This document shows, one piece after another, positions 1 to 8,443 of a DNA stretch of 64,000 nt. Source of the stretch: Phyllobacteriaceae bacterium (GTDB taxonomy: Bacteria; Pseudomonadota; Alphaproteobacteria; Rhizobiales; Rhizobiaceae). The translations under genes were made by a program, and so were the position numbers. Below the pieces are notes generated by a model, which did not search any database, was not told the origin of the DNA, and saw only the letters and a list, made by a program, of their open reading frames with translations. How positions within the stretch are numbered: position 1 is the stretch's first letter; each line of letters starts with the position of its first letter. The stretch is taken from contig JANSXT010000017.1 in NCBI GenBank assembly GCA_024742765.1, positions 1-64,000 on the forward strand, given 5' to 3'.

Positions 1-156
1 GACCGTCAGCAAGGGCGCGGCGACCATGAAGATGATCAGCAGCACCAGCATCACGTCGACGAAGGGCGTGACGTTGATCTCGGAAATCGGGCGTGCGGCG
101 CGCGGACGGCGGTTGCGCCGGCGCCGCGAGACCCATCCGCCGGCATAGGTAGTCAT
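1..156 (-). CDS. tolR: TolR/ExbD-type biopolymer transport protein (3' part missing)
   Basis: Inner-membrane subunit of the Tol-Pal system, which uses proton-motive force to couple inner and outer membranes during cell constriction. Only the first 52 codons are inside the window. They show a basic cytoplasmic N-terminus (several Arg in a row around residues 10-22), the family signature [18 protein letters not shown] and the start of the single membrane segment containing the conserved Asp. The start at 156 lies 9 bases after the tolQ stop codon, so the two are co-transcribed, with ybgC further upstream. The strong [14 protein letters not shown] match and the neighbouring tolQ favour TolR over ExbD. 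Confidence 0.93.
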   Translation of the reverse strand, partial: MTTYAGGWVSRRRRNRRPRAARPISEINVTPFVDVMLVLLIIFMVAAPLLTV

Positions 157-165
157 GGCGGGCTC

Positions 166-891
166 CTATTCGGCGGCCTGGCGCTGGCCCTGCGAGGCGC
201 GCTCGTCGATCTGGCGCGACAGGATTGCGGAAAATTCGTCGGCGAACGCCTCCATGCGCGCGCCGATCTTGCCGGCATCGTTGATCAGCTTGTTGTAGGC
301 GACGAGCGCGGGAATGGCCGCGACAAGGCCAATCGCCGTGGCAAGCAGCGCCTCGGCGATGCCCGGCGCGACGACGGCGAGGTTGGTCGATTCCGATCCG
401 GCGATCGCCTGGAAAGAGGTCATGATGCCGATCACCGTGCCGAACAGGCCGACATAGACGGCCACCGAACCGACCGAGGCGAGAAAGCCGAGCCGGCTTT
501 CCAGCCGCTCCATCTCGCGGCCGAGCGCCACGTCCATCGCGCGGTCGATGCGGCTTTGCAGGCTGATCGGCGAGCGCGCGCCGCGCTCGAACGATTTCTT
601 CCATTCGCGCATGGCGGCAACGAACAGCGCACCCATGCCGGTGACCTTGCGGTCGGCCAGCGTGCGGTAGAGCTCCTCGAGCGACTGGCCGGACCAGAAA
701 TTTTCCTCGAAGCGGGCGAGCTGGCGGCGCATGCGCGCATAGGACATCGACTTGTCGATGATGATCGCCCAGGACCAGATCGAGGCGGCGAGCAGGCCGA
801 TCATCACCGCCTTGACGATCCAGCCCGCCTGCATGAACAGGCCGTAGATCGACATGTCGTGCGCAGGTGCGGCCAGCGGTAGCGTTTCCAT
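166..891 (-). CDS. tolQ: TolQ, proton-channel subunit of Tol-Pal
   Basis: A 241-residue MotA/TolQ/ExbB-family protein, a normal length for TolQ. Three hydrophobic segments can be seen, at about residues 20-43, 140-165 and 178-205, with the conserved GLFGTVIGIM stretch and small-residue-rich helices that line the proton channel. An upstream in-frame Met would add 34 basic residues. The start at 891 was preferred because it has an AAGGAA Shine-Dalgarno and begins directly before the periplasmic segment. It lies between ybgC and tolR in one transcription unit. ExbB is the alternative, but the ybgC-tolQ-tolR order is diagnostic of Tol-Pal. Confidence 0.93.
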   Translation of the reverse strand: METLPLAAPAHDMSIYGLFMQAGWIVKAVMIGLLAASIWSWAIIIDKSMSYARMRRQLARFEENFWSGQSLEELYRTLADRKVTGMGALFVAAMREWKKSFERGARSPISLQSRIDRAMDVALGREMERLESRLGFLASVGSVAVYVGLFGTVIGIMTSFQAIAGSESTNLAVVAPGIAEALLATAIGLVAAIPALVAYNKLINDAGKIGARMEAFADEFSAILSRQIDERASQGQRQAAE

Positions 892-1074
892 GGTCGTTTC
901 CTTGAATTCGAAGGGCCGGCGGGCGGATGGCCGACAGGGCAGCATCTTTCGCCTGAAGGCACCGGACCGGACATGTCCGGCTCGCCCTTTCAAGCAGAAA
1001 TTCGGTCAAACGATGGCGGCCGCAAGGCCGTCTCCGTCCGCCCGCGTTCATAATCGGTTATCCTTAAGGATGGG

Positions 1075-1551
1075 TTAGGAAAGCGTGTCGCTGAAAAGCG
1101 CGGCCCACTCGCGCGGCATGCGCTGCGGGCGCGCCCGGTCGTTGATCAGGGCGGCCGTGACCGACGCGGTCAGGATCGGCGCGCCGTCGCGCAGGATCGT
1201 CTGTGCCATCACGATGCGGGCCTTGTGCAGTTCGGCAAGCCGGGTTTCGACGATGACGATGTCGTCGATGCGCGCGGCGGCGCGGTAATCGATCTCCATG
1301 CGGCGGACGACCCAGAAGAGCGGCGTGTCGCGGCCGGCAAGCTCGGTGTGATAGACGCCCAGGCAGCGCAGATAGTCCGACCGGCCGCGTTCGAGCAGTT
1401 CGAGATAGCGGGCATGGTAGACCGCGCCGGAGAAATCGGTGTCGGCATAATAGATGCGTGCCGTGAAGCGGTGGACGCCGTCCTCGACCGCGCCGTCGAG
1501 CGGCACAAAGAGCATGTCGCCGGGTTTACCATTGTCGGCGTTTTCGCTCAT
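1075..1551 (-). CDS. ybgC: YbgC-type acyl-CoA thioesterase of the Tol-Pal operon
   Basis: A 158-residue hotdog-fold thioesterase. The YbgC signature is clear around residues 34-56 (RIYYADTDFSGAVYHARYL), with the catalytic Asp in YADTDF, followed by LELLERGRSDYLR. Family members hydrolyse short-chain or hydroxyaroyl acyl-CoAs, and the gene is almost always first in the tol-pal cluster, as here. About 180 bases separate it from tolQ, longer than usual, so a second promoter for tolQR is possible. An internal Met at residue 13 is an alternative start. The gene faces away from the GH5 gene across a 55-bp shared promoter region (1552-1606). Confidence 0.92.
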   Translation of the reverse strand: MSENADNGKPGDMLFVPLDGAVEDGVHRFTARIYYADTDFSGAVYHARYLELLERGRSDYLRCLGVYHTELAGRDTPLFWVVRRMEIDYRAAARIDDIVIVETRLAELHKARIVMAQTILRDGAPILTASVTAALINDRARPQRMPREWAALFSDTLS

Positions 1552-1606
1552 GGGGGCGCGGGCTCCGTGATAAAAGGCGGGCTGTCCTCAATGGAAAATC
1601 GCCACG

Positions 1607-2854
1607 ATGATTGCAAGCCTGCGCGCCGCGCTGACCGTCCTGATAATCGTCTGCGCGCTGCCGGCGATGGCGGCGACATTCGAGGTGCGCCGCGCGATCG
1701 CCACCAATCTTTGGGTCGAATGGCCGGATGTTTCGCGCTGGAACGATGCCGATGTCATCGCCACTTTCCCCGAATGGCGGCGCCATATGGGCCCGGAGGA
1801 TTTTGCCGACCTGAAGGCGGCCGGCTATGACACGATCCGCATGCCGCTGGAGCCGGCCTTCTTTCTGCACGATGACGATCCCAAGCGGCTGAGCGACCTG
1901 CTGGCCGGCATGGACCGGGCGATCGCCACGATCCGTAGTGCGGGCCTGAAAGTGATCGTCGATCTGCACACCATTCCGCGCGGCACGGGCGATGATTATG
2001 TCGGCACCACGCAATTGCAGGCCGACCCGGACGCGTTCGACCGCTATGTCGATCTGGTGGCGCGGATTTCGGGCGACCTGTCGCGCTGGCCGGCATCCAT
2101 GGTGGCGCTCGAAGTGATCAACGAGCCGACGCTGAACTGCTATGACGCGGGCGAACAGGCGCGCTGGCAGGCAAAGCTCGAACGGCTGCATGGTGCGGCG
2201 CGGGCCACCAATCGCGACATCACGCTGGTTCTGACCGGCGCCTGCTGGGGCGCGGCCGACGGGCTCGCCGCAGTCGATCCGCGCCCGATCGACGATGCCA
2301 ACACGCTGTGGAGCTTTCACGGCTATGAGCCCTTCTATGCCACCCATCAGGGCGCGACCTGGGGCGGCGCCATCGTCGCTCATCTGCGCGACATTCCGTG
2401 GCCGCCCGATGCGCTCGATGCAGCGGCGCTGGATGCGGTTGCCGCTGACAATGCCAAGCGCATTCGCGCCGCGCTGAGCGGCCGCGACGAACGCCGCGCG
2501 CTCACCTATCTCAACGACAGCTTGCGGGAGATGTTGGCCTTGGGCGATTCCGCCGATGCGTTGGCGCCGATGTTTGAAACGGTGGCCGGCTGGGCCGACA
2601 CGCACGGCATTGCGCGCGACCGCATCTTCATGGGCGAATTCGGCATGATCGGCCGTGAATGGGGCACCGATCTGAACGTGCCGGCGCAATACAGGCTCAA
2701 CTATATGCGCGCGATGATCGGGCTGGCCGAGGCGAACGGGTTTTCATGGTCGGTCTGGTCGGTCGGCGGCGCGTTCGGCCTGATGCAGGGCTATGCGGGC
2801 GAACCGCTCGACCTGCCGTTGTACGATCAGTTGATCTGGACTTTGACGGATTAG
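1607..2854 (+). CDS. Secreted glycoside hydrolase family 5 (cellulase-like)
   Basis: A 415-residue protein with a classic Sec signal peptide (hydrophobic core in residues 5-21, likely cleavage after AMA). The GH5 catalytic signatures are visible: the acid/base in LEVINEPTLNC near residue 169 and the nucleophile in IFMGEFGMIG near residue 345, plus an early GYDTIRMP strand. Such enzymes cleave beta-1,4 or beta-1,3/1,6 glucans in the periplasm or outside the cell; the actual substrate cannot be told. Its last 82 bases are the source of one half of two chimeric repeats downstream (3933-4108 and 5254-5428). In the probable ancestral order this gene was convergent with ruvB. Confidence 0.88.
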   Translation: MIASLRAALTVLIIVCALPAMAATFEVRRAIATNLWVEWPDVSRWNDADVIATFPEWRRHMGPEDFADLKAAGYDTIRMPLEPAFFLHDDDPKRLSDLLAGMDRAIATIRSAGLKVIVDLHTIPRGTGDDYVGTTQLQADPDAFDRYVDLVARISGDLSRWPASMVALEVINEPTLNCYDAGEQARWQAKLERLHGAARATNRDITLVLTGACWGAADGLAAVDPRPIDDANTLWSFHGYEPFYATHQGATWGGAIVAHLRDIPWPPDALDAAALDAVAADNAKRIRAALSGRDERRALTYLNDSLREMLALGDSADALAPMFETVAGWADTHGIARDRIFMGEFGMIGREWGTDLNVPAQYRLNYMRAMIGLAEANGFSWSVWSVGGAFGLMQGYAGEPLDLPLYDQLIWTLTD

Positions 2855-2928
2855 GGGTGGGACTTCGGCTGCCTTGGTGAATGGCGGTTTTGAGCCCAAC
2901 CTACCGCCAAAATGCACCGCGGCGGACG

Positions 2929-3760
2929 TCAGCTCTTATTAAAGCCAACCGAGACCGATGCCGGGACCGGGATCAGAAAATCGTCGCCATGCGCGAGTTC
3001 GCAAACTTCAGCACGTACGGCCTCCCTTATCGTCGCGCGCGCTTTTTCAGGTTGCGATTTCAGCATTGCCGTAGCGCGCACGGCGCCCTCGTTGAAGGCG
3101 TCAAACAGTTGATCGGGATTAGAGTGACGCCAAGTCTGAGGCACCACAGCCGTTGAAACATCTATGAAGCCCATCGGTTCCAACATGGCTTTGACTTCAG
3201 CTGGGTCTGCGAACCGGAAGTATGGCGGGGCCGGAGGCAGCTTTGCGTTCTCGACGCCGTGCTGTTCGATGGCAGAGAGGACAATCCCAAAACCCTCACC
3301 TGCTTCCGGAGTGGCCCATACAGAAAACGCGAAGGCACCGCCGGTTTTCAAGACACGCAACGCCTCATGTGCCGCTTTCTCTGGCTCCGGAAGATGGTTC
3401 ATTCCAAAGCCCATGACCACTGCATCGAAAGATTGATCATCGAATGGCAATTCCTGCGCATTGCCTTTCGTGAACTCTATATCCGGGTATGTTTTTTTGG
3501 CCAACTCGACTTGAGCGCCTGAAAAATCCAACCCGATCGGAACGGCGCCCATCTTTTTTTGCCGCCGCCGCGACGTAGCCAGCACCGGTCGCCACATCAA
3601 GAACAAGTTCGCCCGGCTTTATGTCCGCCAAGTGCAGCATGGGCATCGCCGATTGCGCAGACAGGGCTCCCCAATGATCATGGTACGCCTCTGCCGCTTT
3701 CTCCCAACCATTCCTTTCGAAGGCCGTAAACGGTTCGATGTCATTCTTCGAAAACGTCAT
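2929..3760 (-). pseudogene. Class I SAM methyltransferase, frameshifted (cargo module 1)
   Basis: Two overlapping frames together encode one UbiE/Methyltransf_11-type methyltransferase. The N-terminal half starts at 3760 (MTFSKND) and carries motif I (LVLDVATGAGYVAAAAK). The C-terminal half resumes with MGAVPIGLDFS and continues through LPFDDQSFDAVVMGFGM to the stop at 2929. The frame breaks at a run of seven A residues (seven T on the plus strand, 3554-3560); six A would restore one continuous protein of about 276 residues. It may therefore be a true pseudogene, a slippage-controlled gene or a sequencing error. It is a distant paralogue of the methyltransferase at 4316 and is less GC-rich than its neighbours, consistent with transfer. 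No gene is seen in 3761-3932. Confidence 0.8.
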
Positions 3761-3932
3761 TGGCCGCTGCCCATTGCGTACAGTGTTGCAGACTATGAGC
3801 AGGCATTGGCCCGGGTCAATCGAACGGCATCCGTGTCCGCATAGGCGGCATTGCGTCACGGCCATTTTGTTGACCGTCCCCTTCATCGGATCGGGCAAAC
3901 AAAGTGACTGTTGCGACCAAAACACCTCCGAC

Positions 3933-4108
3933 GCCCACTGCCCCTCGTCGAACAGGTCGGCCTGCACGGCGCTCAGATCGGCGGGGGCGGTCAGGCCGAA
4001 ATGGCCCCCCGGCGTTGGCGGTCAATGTTCGGCCTGATGCTGGGCTATGCGGGCGAACCGCTCGACCTGCCGCTCTGTGACCAGTTGATCTGGAACTTGG
4101 CGGATTAA
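3933..4108. repeat. Chimeric repeat A: ruvB 3' end joined to GH5 3' end
   Basis: The first ~90 bp match the last codons of ruvB (compare 6686-6776, read on the minus strand) and the last ~82 bp match the end of the GH5 gene (compare 2773-2854), ending in a TAA that corresponds to the GH5 stop. By eye the GH5 part is about 88 percent identical to the original. The junction, around 4021-4028, falls at short shared sequence (GGCCGAA-like). Similarity to the GH5 side continues weakly past the stop to about 4172. It is not coding: the ruvB portion lacks the ruvB stop and both parts are gene fragments. It separates cargo module 1 from cargo module 2. Confidence 0.9.
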
Positions 4109-4315
4109 GCATGGCGAATCCGGTTTGGCGATTGGGCTGGTGAATGGTCTGTTTGCGCTCAAACCCACCGGATTGCTCCGTCAGAGCAAAAGTCCGCATG
4201 GTCCTGTTGACATCATTGCCAGTCTGCTTTCCGACTTCCACAATGGGGCGATCGGGGAGGACACCATGCCAAGGTTGACGGAACCTGAAAGCTTCGCGGC
4301 ATTGGATTCGCGGCA

Positions 4316-5113
4316 TTGGAAAGGCGAGAATGGACCAACGCGAATGTCGCGCAGTCCTACGCCAATGTCTTCGCGAAAGCGGCCGATATGGTGGTGCCTC
4401 ATCTGGTTGAAGCCGCCGGTGCCGGAGAGGGCACAATCGCTCTGGACCTATGCTGCGGCCATGGCAATGTGACTGCCGGTTTGGTCAAGGTGGGCGCGCA
4501 GGTCACCGGTCTCGATTTCTCACCTGCCATGTTGGACATGGCACGCGCCGCTGTTCCCGAGGCCCGGCTGGTCCAGGGCGATGCCATGGCCCTCGACTTC
4601 GCGGACGCATCATTTGACGCCGTGACGATAGGGTTCGGGCTTCCACATGTTCCCGATCCGCCAAGGGTTGTGTTCGAAGTACGCCGCGTATTGCGCCCCG
4701 GTGGGCGTCTGGCCTTTTCCGTCTGGTGCGGGCCGGAGGTAGACACCGCCTTGGGCTATGTCTTCGGCGCAATCGCCAGACTCGGTGTGCCGGACATTGC
4801 GCTGCCGCCGGGGCCTGGTGCGAATGATTATGCGGATCCAGCAATTGCGTTCCCGGTGCTGCAAGCCGCGGGATTTGCGGACTTTAGCCAAACGGTCATC
4901 GCTTCGAGTTGGCAGGTGAGCGACCCCGGAGCGCCTTACGATTATTTCCGCGATGGTACGGCAAGAGGTGGTGCATTGTTGCGTTCGCAACCCCCCGAAA
5001 ACGCCGCCGCAATTCGGGCGGACGTTGTTGCCACCGTTTTGGAAAAGCACGGAAAAGGGCCTGAGTGGCGCGTGCCAATTCCGGCGGTGGTCACTGCCGC
5101 GGTTGCGATTTAG
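4316..5113 (+). CDS. Class I SAM methyltransferase (cargo module 2)
   Basis: A 265-residue Methyltransf_11/UbiE-like enzyme. Motif I is ALDLCCGHGNVTAGLV near residue 45, the acidic SAM ribose-binding strand is VTGLDFSPAMLD, and FADASFDAVTIGFGL and VLRPGGRLAFSVW follow. The substrate is unknown. It resembles the broken methyltransferase at 2929-3760 along its whole length, including PPGP and DYFRDGTARGGALL-type regions. The plus-1 frame upstream encodes MPRLTEPESFAALDS from 4266, which could be a lost N-terminal extension, so a small upstream frameshift is possible. The gene is flanked on both sides by chimeric ruvB/GH5 repeats. Confidence 0.82.
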   Translation: MERREWTNANVAQSYANVFAKAADMVVPHLVEAAGAGEGTIALDLCCGHGNVTAGLVKVGAQVTGLDFSPAMLDMARAAVPEARLVQGDAMALDFADASFDAVTIGFGLPHVPDPPRVVFEVRRVLRPGGRLAFSVWCGPEVDTALGYVFGAIARLGVPDIALPPGPGANDYADPAIAFPVLQAAGFADFSQTVIASSWQVSDPGAPYDYFRDGTARGGALLRSQPPENAAAIRADVVATVLEKHGKGPEWRVPIPAVVTAAVAI

Positions 5114-5253
5114 TCGCTTGTGGCAATCCGAATATTGGCTCACAGGTCGCCGTTGGATCGCCGTCGGCGAACGGTGATGTCGTCCGCATGGCAGTTTGCT
5201 GGCTTTCCGATTTCCACCGATCAGCACTTCGCCGAAGACGGAACAGGTGTTCT

Positions 5254-5428
5254 GCCTACTCACCCTCGTCGAACAGTCCTGCCTGCATGGCGGTGAGGTT
5301 GGCGGAGGTGGTCAGGCCCAGATGCCTCCAGGCGTTGGCGGTCGATGTTCGGCCTGATGCGGAGCTATGCGGGTGAACCGCTCGAAATCCCTCTCTATGA
5401 CCAGTTGATCTAAAATTTGACGGATTAC
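5254..5428. repeat. Chimeric repeat B: ruvB 3' end joined to GH5 3' end
   Basis: Second copy of the chimera seen at 3933-4108, with the same order, orientation and junction position (GGCGGTC(A/G)ATGTTCGGCC in both), and of nearly the same length (175 versus 176 bp). The ruvB-derived half is closer to the real ruvB end than in copy A. The GH5-derived half is more diverged (about 82 percent by eye) and has lost the stop. It separates cargo module 2 from cargo module 3. The stretch 5114-5253 between the methyltransferase and this repeat shows no gene. An imperfect direct repeat resembling AGTCTGCTTTCCGACTTCC occurs on both sides of the methyltransferase (about 4227-4255 and 5190-5218). Confidence 0.9.
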
Positions 5429-5464
5429 GGGCGCCGGGCGGGGTGAGCGCGTCTGGCGACGGTT

Positions 5465-5833
5465 TCACATACCGTCTTCGGCGGTATGCCGTTCCGACCA
5501 TGTCCTGAGCATGTCGAGAACACCCAATGCCGTACGACCATGATCGGTGATCTGATATTGCACAGAGACTGGCGCGGTGGCCATGACCTGCCGGCGGATC
5601 AAGCCGTGCTCTTCAAGATGACGTAGCCGCTCGGCGATCATCTTCTTGCTGGCGCCGCCGATCATTCTCGATAGGTCATTGAAGCGCACGGGCTCGTCTC
5701 TGAGATGCCAAAGGATGGACCCGGTCCACTTGCCGCCAAGTACGCGCATACCCCGTTCGATCGCGCATGGTTGTGAGCAGGGTTCGGCGACGGTCCGCCG
5801 TCCTTGCAGGTCTTGTCGAACGCGTGCCTTCAT
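5465..5833 (-). CDS. HxlR-family winged-helix regulator (cargo module 3)
   Basis: A 122-residue DNA-binding protein with the complete HxlR domain: CAIERGMRVLGGKWTGSILWHL at residues 24-45, then RFNDLSRMIGGASKKMIAERLRHLEEHGLI (recognition helix region) and the wing VSVQYQITDHG. Members often sense redox or electrophilic stress through an N-terminal Cys; here Cys19 and Cys23 precede the helix. It is transcribed away from the adjacent glutathione S-transferase gene, the usual layout for a regulator controlling its neighbour. The 5' intergenic region holds an AGTATACT palindrome that could be its operator. Confidence 0.88.
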   Translation of the reverse strand: MKARVRQDLQGRRTVAEPCSQPCAIERGMRVLGGKWTGSILWHLRDEPVRFNDLSRMIGGASKKMIAERLRHLEEHGLIRRQVMATAPVSVQYQITDHGRTALGVLDMLRTWSERHTAEDGM

Positions 5834-5936
5834 GACGACCGTATGAGGTTACCAAAAGTATACTGGTTGCTTTTCTATAGCGCGATGGGCAACTCCTCAA
5901 CCCTGACGGTTCCACCAGACTGAGAGAGCATTTCGC
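5834..5936. promoter_or_regulatory. Divergent promoter region hxlR-type gene / GST, with possible operator
   Basis: The 103-bp gap between the divergent regulator and GST genes is the only place for both promoters. It contains a perfect 8-bp palindrome AGTATACT at 5857-5864 inside an AT-richer stretch (5848-5878). HxlR-type regulators often bind palindromes with a GTA-TAC core, so this is a reasonable operator candidate. No convincing -35/-10 pair was fixed. Confidence 0.45.
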
Positions 5937-6653
5937 ATGACCAGACCGGACATCCGCCTTTACACCGCTGCCACGATGAACGGTTACAAGCCGGTCATTT
6001 TCCTCGAAGAAGCGGGCGAACCCTACGACCTCACATTTATCGATTTCGCCAAGAAGGAGCAGAAAGCGCCCGACTATCTCACGCTCAATCCCAATGGCCG
6101 AATTCCGACCATTGTTGACCGTGGCAATGGTGATTTCCCGGTTTTCGAGAGCGGTGCCATTCTTTGGTATCTTGCGGAAAAGTTCGGCAAGTTCCTGCCT
6201 AAAGACGCCAATGGCCGTTCCGAGACGTTGCAATGGTTGATGTTTCAAATGGGCGGGATAGGCCCGATGATGGGTCAGGCCATGTATTTTCAACGCATCG
6301 CGGCGCCAAACGGTCAGGACGAACCGTTCTCGATCAAGCGCTATGTCGACGAAACCCGCCGTTTGCTGGAAGTGCTCGACACGCGGCTGGCGGGCCGCGA
6401 ATGGCTGGCTGCCGATGCATATACAATTGCCGACATGGCGACCTATCCTTGGGCGCGGGCCTATGTGTGGGCGAAAGTGTCCATCGACGGTCTCGATCAT
6501 CTCCAAGGCTGGTTCGACCGGATGGACGCGCGGCCTATGGTACAAAAAGCGCTGACCATTCCCAAGGAACAGCCGGCGTTTTGGGGCGACGCGGACGAGA
6601 CCGAGTTTCTCAAGGAGAACGCTGCGCGGTTTGCATCAGACGTGAAGAGATAG
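5937..6653 (+). CDS. Glutathione S-transferase family protein (cargo module 3)
   Basis: A 238-residue two-domain GST. The thioredoxin-like N-terminal domain has [22 protein letters not shown], the cis-Pro strand [10 protein letters not shown] and the gamma-Glu-binding [14 protein letters not shown]. The all-helical C-terminal domain has the N-capping [15 protein letters not shown] motif. It most resembles YghU/GstB-like enzymes that act on glutathionyl or electrophilic substrates. It sits in the cargo array next to a divergent HxlR regulator, suggesting an electrophile-response cassette. The start is ATG 5937, with a purine-rich GAGAGCA upstream. Confidence 0.9.
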   Translation: MTRPDIRLYTAATMNGYKPVIFLEEAGEPYDLTFIDFAKKEQKAPDYLTLNPNGRIPTIVDRGNGDFPVFESGAILWYLAEKFGKFLPKDANGRSETLQWLMFQMGGIGPMMGQAMYFQRIAAPNGQDEPFSIKRYVDETRRLLEVLDTRLAGREWLAADAYTIADMATYPWARAYVWAKVSIDGLDHLQGWFDRMDARPMVQKALTIPKEQPAFWGDADETEFLKENAARFASDVKR

Positions 6654-6687
6654 GTTTTTGCCAACGGTCACGCACCATTGACCCGGC

Positions 6688-7728
6688 CTACTCGCCCTCG
6701 TCGAACAGACCAGCCTGCATGGCGGTAAGGTCGGCGGGGGCGGTCAGGCCCAGATGGCCCCAGGCGTTGGCCGTCAGGATGCGGCCGCGCGGGGTGCGCT
6801 GGATGAAGCCCTGCTGGATCAGATAGGGCTCGATAATGTCCTCGATGGCATCGCGCGGTTCGGAAAGGGCGGCGGCGATGGTCTCGATGCCGACCGGGCC
6901 GCCGCCGAAATTGCGGGCGATCTGGTTCAGATAGCGCCGGTCGAGTTCATCGAGCCCGATCGTGTCCACTTCGAGCCGCGACAGCGCTTCGTCGGCGACG
7001 GTGCGGTCGACTTCTGTGGCGCCGGCGACATCGGCGAAATCGCGCACGCGGCGCAGCAGGCGGCCGGCAATGCGCGGCGTGCCGCGGGCGCGGGTGGCGA
7101 TCTCGCGGGCGCCGTCGCCGCTCATCGGCAGGCCCATGATGCGGGCGCCGCGCGTGACGATCGTTTCCAGTTCCTCGGCGGTGTAGAAATTGAGGCGCAC
7201 GGGAATGCCGAACCGGTCGCGCAGCGGCGTCGTCAGAAGGCCGAGGCGCGTGGTGGCGGCAACCAGCGTGAACCTGGCCAGATCGATCTTGACCGAGCGC
7301 GCCGCCGGCCCTTCGCCGATGATCAGATCGAGCTGGAAATCCTCCATCGCCGGATAGAGGATCTCCTCGACCGCCGGGTTGAGCCGGTGGATCTCGTCGA
7401 TGAAGAGGACATCGCGCTCTTCCAGATTGGTCAAAAGCGCGGCGAGATCGCCGGCCTTGGCGATGACGGGCCCGGAGGTGGCGCGGAAATTGACGCCCAG
7501 TTCGTTCGCCATGATCTGGGCGAGCGTTGTCTTGCCAAGGCCAGGCGGGCCGACGAACAGAACATGATCGAGCGCCTCGCCGCGCTTTTTGGCCGCCTCG
7601 ATGAAGACTTTGAGATTGGCGCGCGCCGCCGCCTGGCCGGTGAAATCGTCGAGCGTGCGCGGGCGCAGGGAGGCGTCGGCATCCTCGTCGCGCTTGTCGG
7701 CGGAGATCAGGCGGGCGGGCTCGGTCAT
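6688..7728 (-). CDS. ruvB: RuvB, Holliday-junction branch-migration ATPase
   Basis: A 346-residue AAA+ motor that, with RuvA, drives branch migration of Holliday junctions. Visible motifs are [12 protein letters not shown] near the N-terminus, Walker [12 protein letters not shown], Walker [12 protein letters not shown], sensor 1 [10 protein letters not shown] and the arginine-finger region LRDRFGI. The C-terminal winged helix ends in [17 protein letters not shown] and LFDEGE. Its ATG overlaps the stop of the upstream PIN toxin gene by four bases (7725-7728). Its 3' end was copied into two chimeric repeats in the adjacent cargo array. Confidence 0.97.
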   Translation of the reverse strand: MTEPARLISADKRDEDADASLRPRTLDDFTGQAAARANLKVFIEAAKKRGEALDHVLFVGPPGLGKTTLAQIMANELGVNFRATSGPVIAKAGDLAALLTNLEERDVLFIDEIHRLNPAVEEILYPAMEDFQLDLIIGEGPAARSVKIDLARFTLVAATTRLGLLTTPLRDRFGIPVRLNFYTAEELETIVTRGARIMGLPMSGDGAREIATRARGTPRIAGRLLRRVRDFADVAGATEVDRTVADEALSRLEVDTIGLDELDRRYLNQIARNFGGGPVGIETIAAALSEPRDAIEDIIEPYLIQQGFIQRTPRGRILTANAWGHLGLTAPADLTAMQAGLFDEGE

Positions 7729-8135
7729 GCGAGAAGCTCCATGCCGGGGACACGGCGTGCGGCGGTTTTGTCGAACGTCATGGTCCTTTGCACCGCCCCG
7801 TTCCGATTGATGGCCGCAATGAACACGTCACCGAATTCCTCGCCGGTATTCGTGCAGAGGTCGAGCGCTTCGGCGACCGCTTCGCCATGCTGCAATTGAA
7901 CATCGATGGCGCCAACAAGGTAGCCCACCACGCCGAGAACGTGCGACTTCGAGTAGCCGTAGCTGCGTCGCAAGACCCAAGCGAACTCAGCCATGACAAC
8001 GGCGTTGACGAATGCCGGCTCCTGTCTGGTCCTTTGAGCGAAGAACGCTGCCGCGGCCCGATGCTGATCGGCATTGTCCGTCACGAACAGGCGGAGCAGA
8101 ACGTTCGTATCAACGCCGATCACGCGACCGCTCAT
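7725..8135 (-). CDS. VapC-like PIN-domain toxin (module upstream of ruvB)
   Basis: A 136-residue PIN-domain protein, probably an endoribonuclease that cuts tRNA or rRNA. The four-acid active site is recognisable: Asp in [13 protein letters not shown] (residue 9), Glu in AEFAWVLRR, then FGDVFIAA and the final Asp in [10 protein letters not shown]. It overlaps the antitoxin gene by 26 bp at its 5' end, and its TGA overlaps the ruvB ATG as ATGA. Ribosomes finishing the toxin could therefore re-initiate on ruvB. It has no link to recombination by family; its place in the ruv operon looks acquired. Confidence 0.9.
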   Translation of the reverse strand: MSGRVIGVDTNVLLRLFVTDNADQHRAAAAFFAQRTRQEPAFVNAVVMAEFAWVLRRSYGYSKSHVLGVVGYLVGAIDVQLQHGEAVAEALDLCTNTGEEFGDVFIAAINRNGAVQRTMTFDKTAARRVPGMELLA

Positions 8136-8382
8136 AGCGTGCGACGGCGGCCTCGGCGATCGCGTCGTCGATCTCCTCGATCGTTAGGCTCTTGCCGCTG
8201 GGGGGCGGGCCCAGTATGCCGGCCAGGTCAACCGCGCGCAGGTTGCGCGCATTGACGTGAACCTTGCCGTCGATCTCGATGAATTCCAGCTTGTCGCCTG
8301 CCTTCAGGTTCAGCCGATCGCGAATAGCCTTGGGCACGGTGACCTGACCCTTCGACGTCATTGTTGCCTCTTCACGGATCAT
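8110..8382 (-). CDS. AbrB/SpoVT-type antitoxin (module upstream of ruvB)
   Basis: A 90-residue antitoxin with an N-terminal swapped-hairpin DNA-binding domain ([22 protein letters not shown], then [12 protein letters not shown]) and a C-terminal tail ([16 protein letters not shown]) that would wrap the PIN toxin. The start at 8382 follows GGAGACAGGCG, a good Shine-Dalgarno. An upstream in-frame codon would add 15 residues lacking family similarity. The domain normally represses its own operon by binding an inverted repeat, and one is present directly upstream (8390-8417). Confidence 0.9.
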   Translation of the reverse strand: MIREEATMTSKGQVTVPKAIRDRLNLKAGDKLEFIEIDGKVHVNARNLRAVDLAGILGPPPSGKSLTIEEIDDAIAEAAVARYERSRDRR

Positions 8383-8389
8383 CGCCTGT

Positions 8390-8432
8390 CTCCTTACCGA
8401 ATAAGAATAGTAAGGAGCGGTGCCCAATGCAA
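8390..8432 (-). promoter_or_regulatory. Promoter and inverted repeat of the first AbrB/PIN module
   Basis: On the minus strand TTGCAT (8427-8432) and TATTCT (8404-8409) are separated by 17 bp, a good sigma-70-like promoter. A perfect 8-bp inverted repeat, CTCCTTAC/GTAAGGAG, occupies 8390-8397 and 8410-8417, with 12 bp between the arms. It overlaps the -10 region and the arm nearest the gene contains the GTAAGGAG Shine-Dalgarno. It can serve as the antitoxin operator and, in RNA, as a hairpin hiding the ribosome-binding site. It lies in the 61-bp gap behind ruvA. Confidence 0.6.
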
Positions 8433-8443
8433 GGAAGGCTCGC

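Noticed and set aside
2929-5428. Integron-like gene cassettes
   Set aside because: No integrase and no attC-like imperfect palindromes; the shared boundaries are fragments of ruvB and the GH5 gene.
6754-7899. Long plus-strand open frame opposite ruvB
   Set aside because: It lacks any family pattern and mirrors ruvB codons; GC-rich codon bias creates such antisense frames throughout the window.
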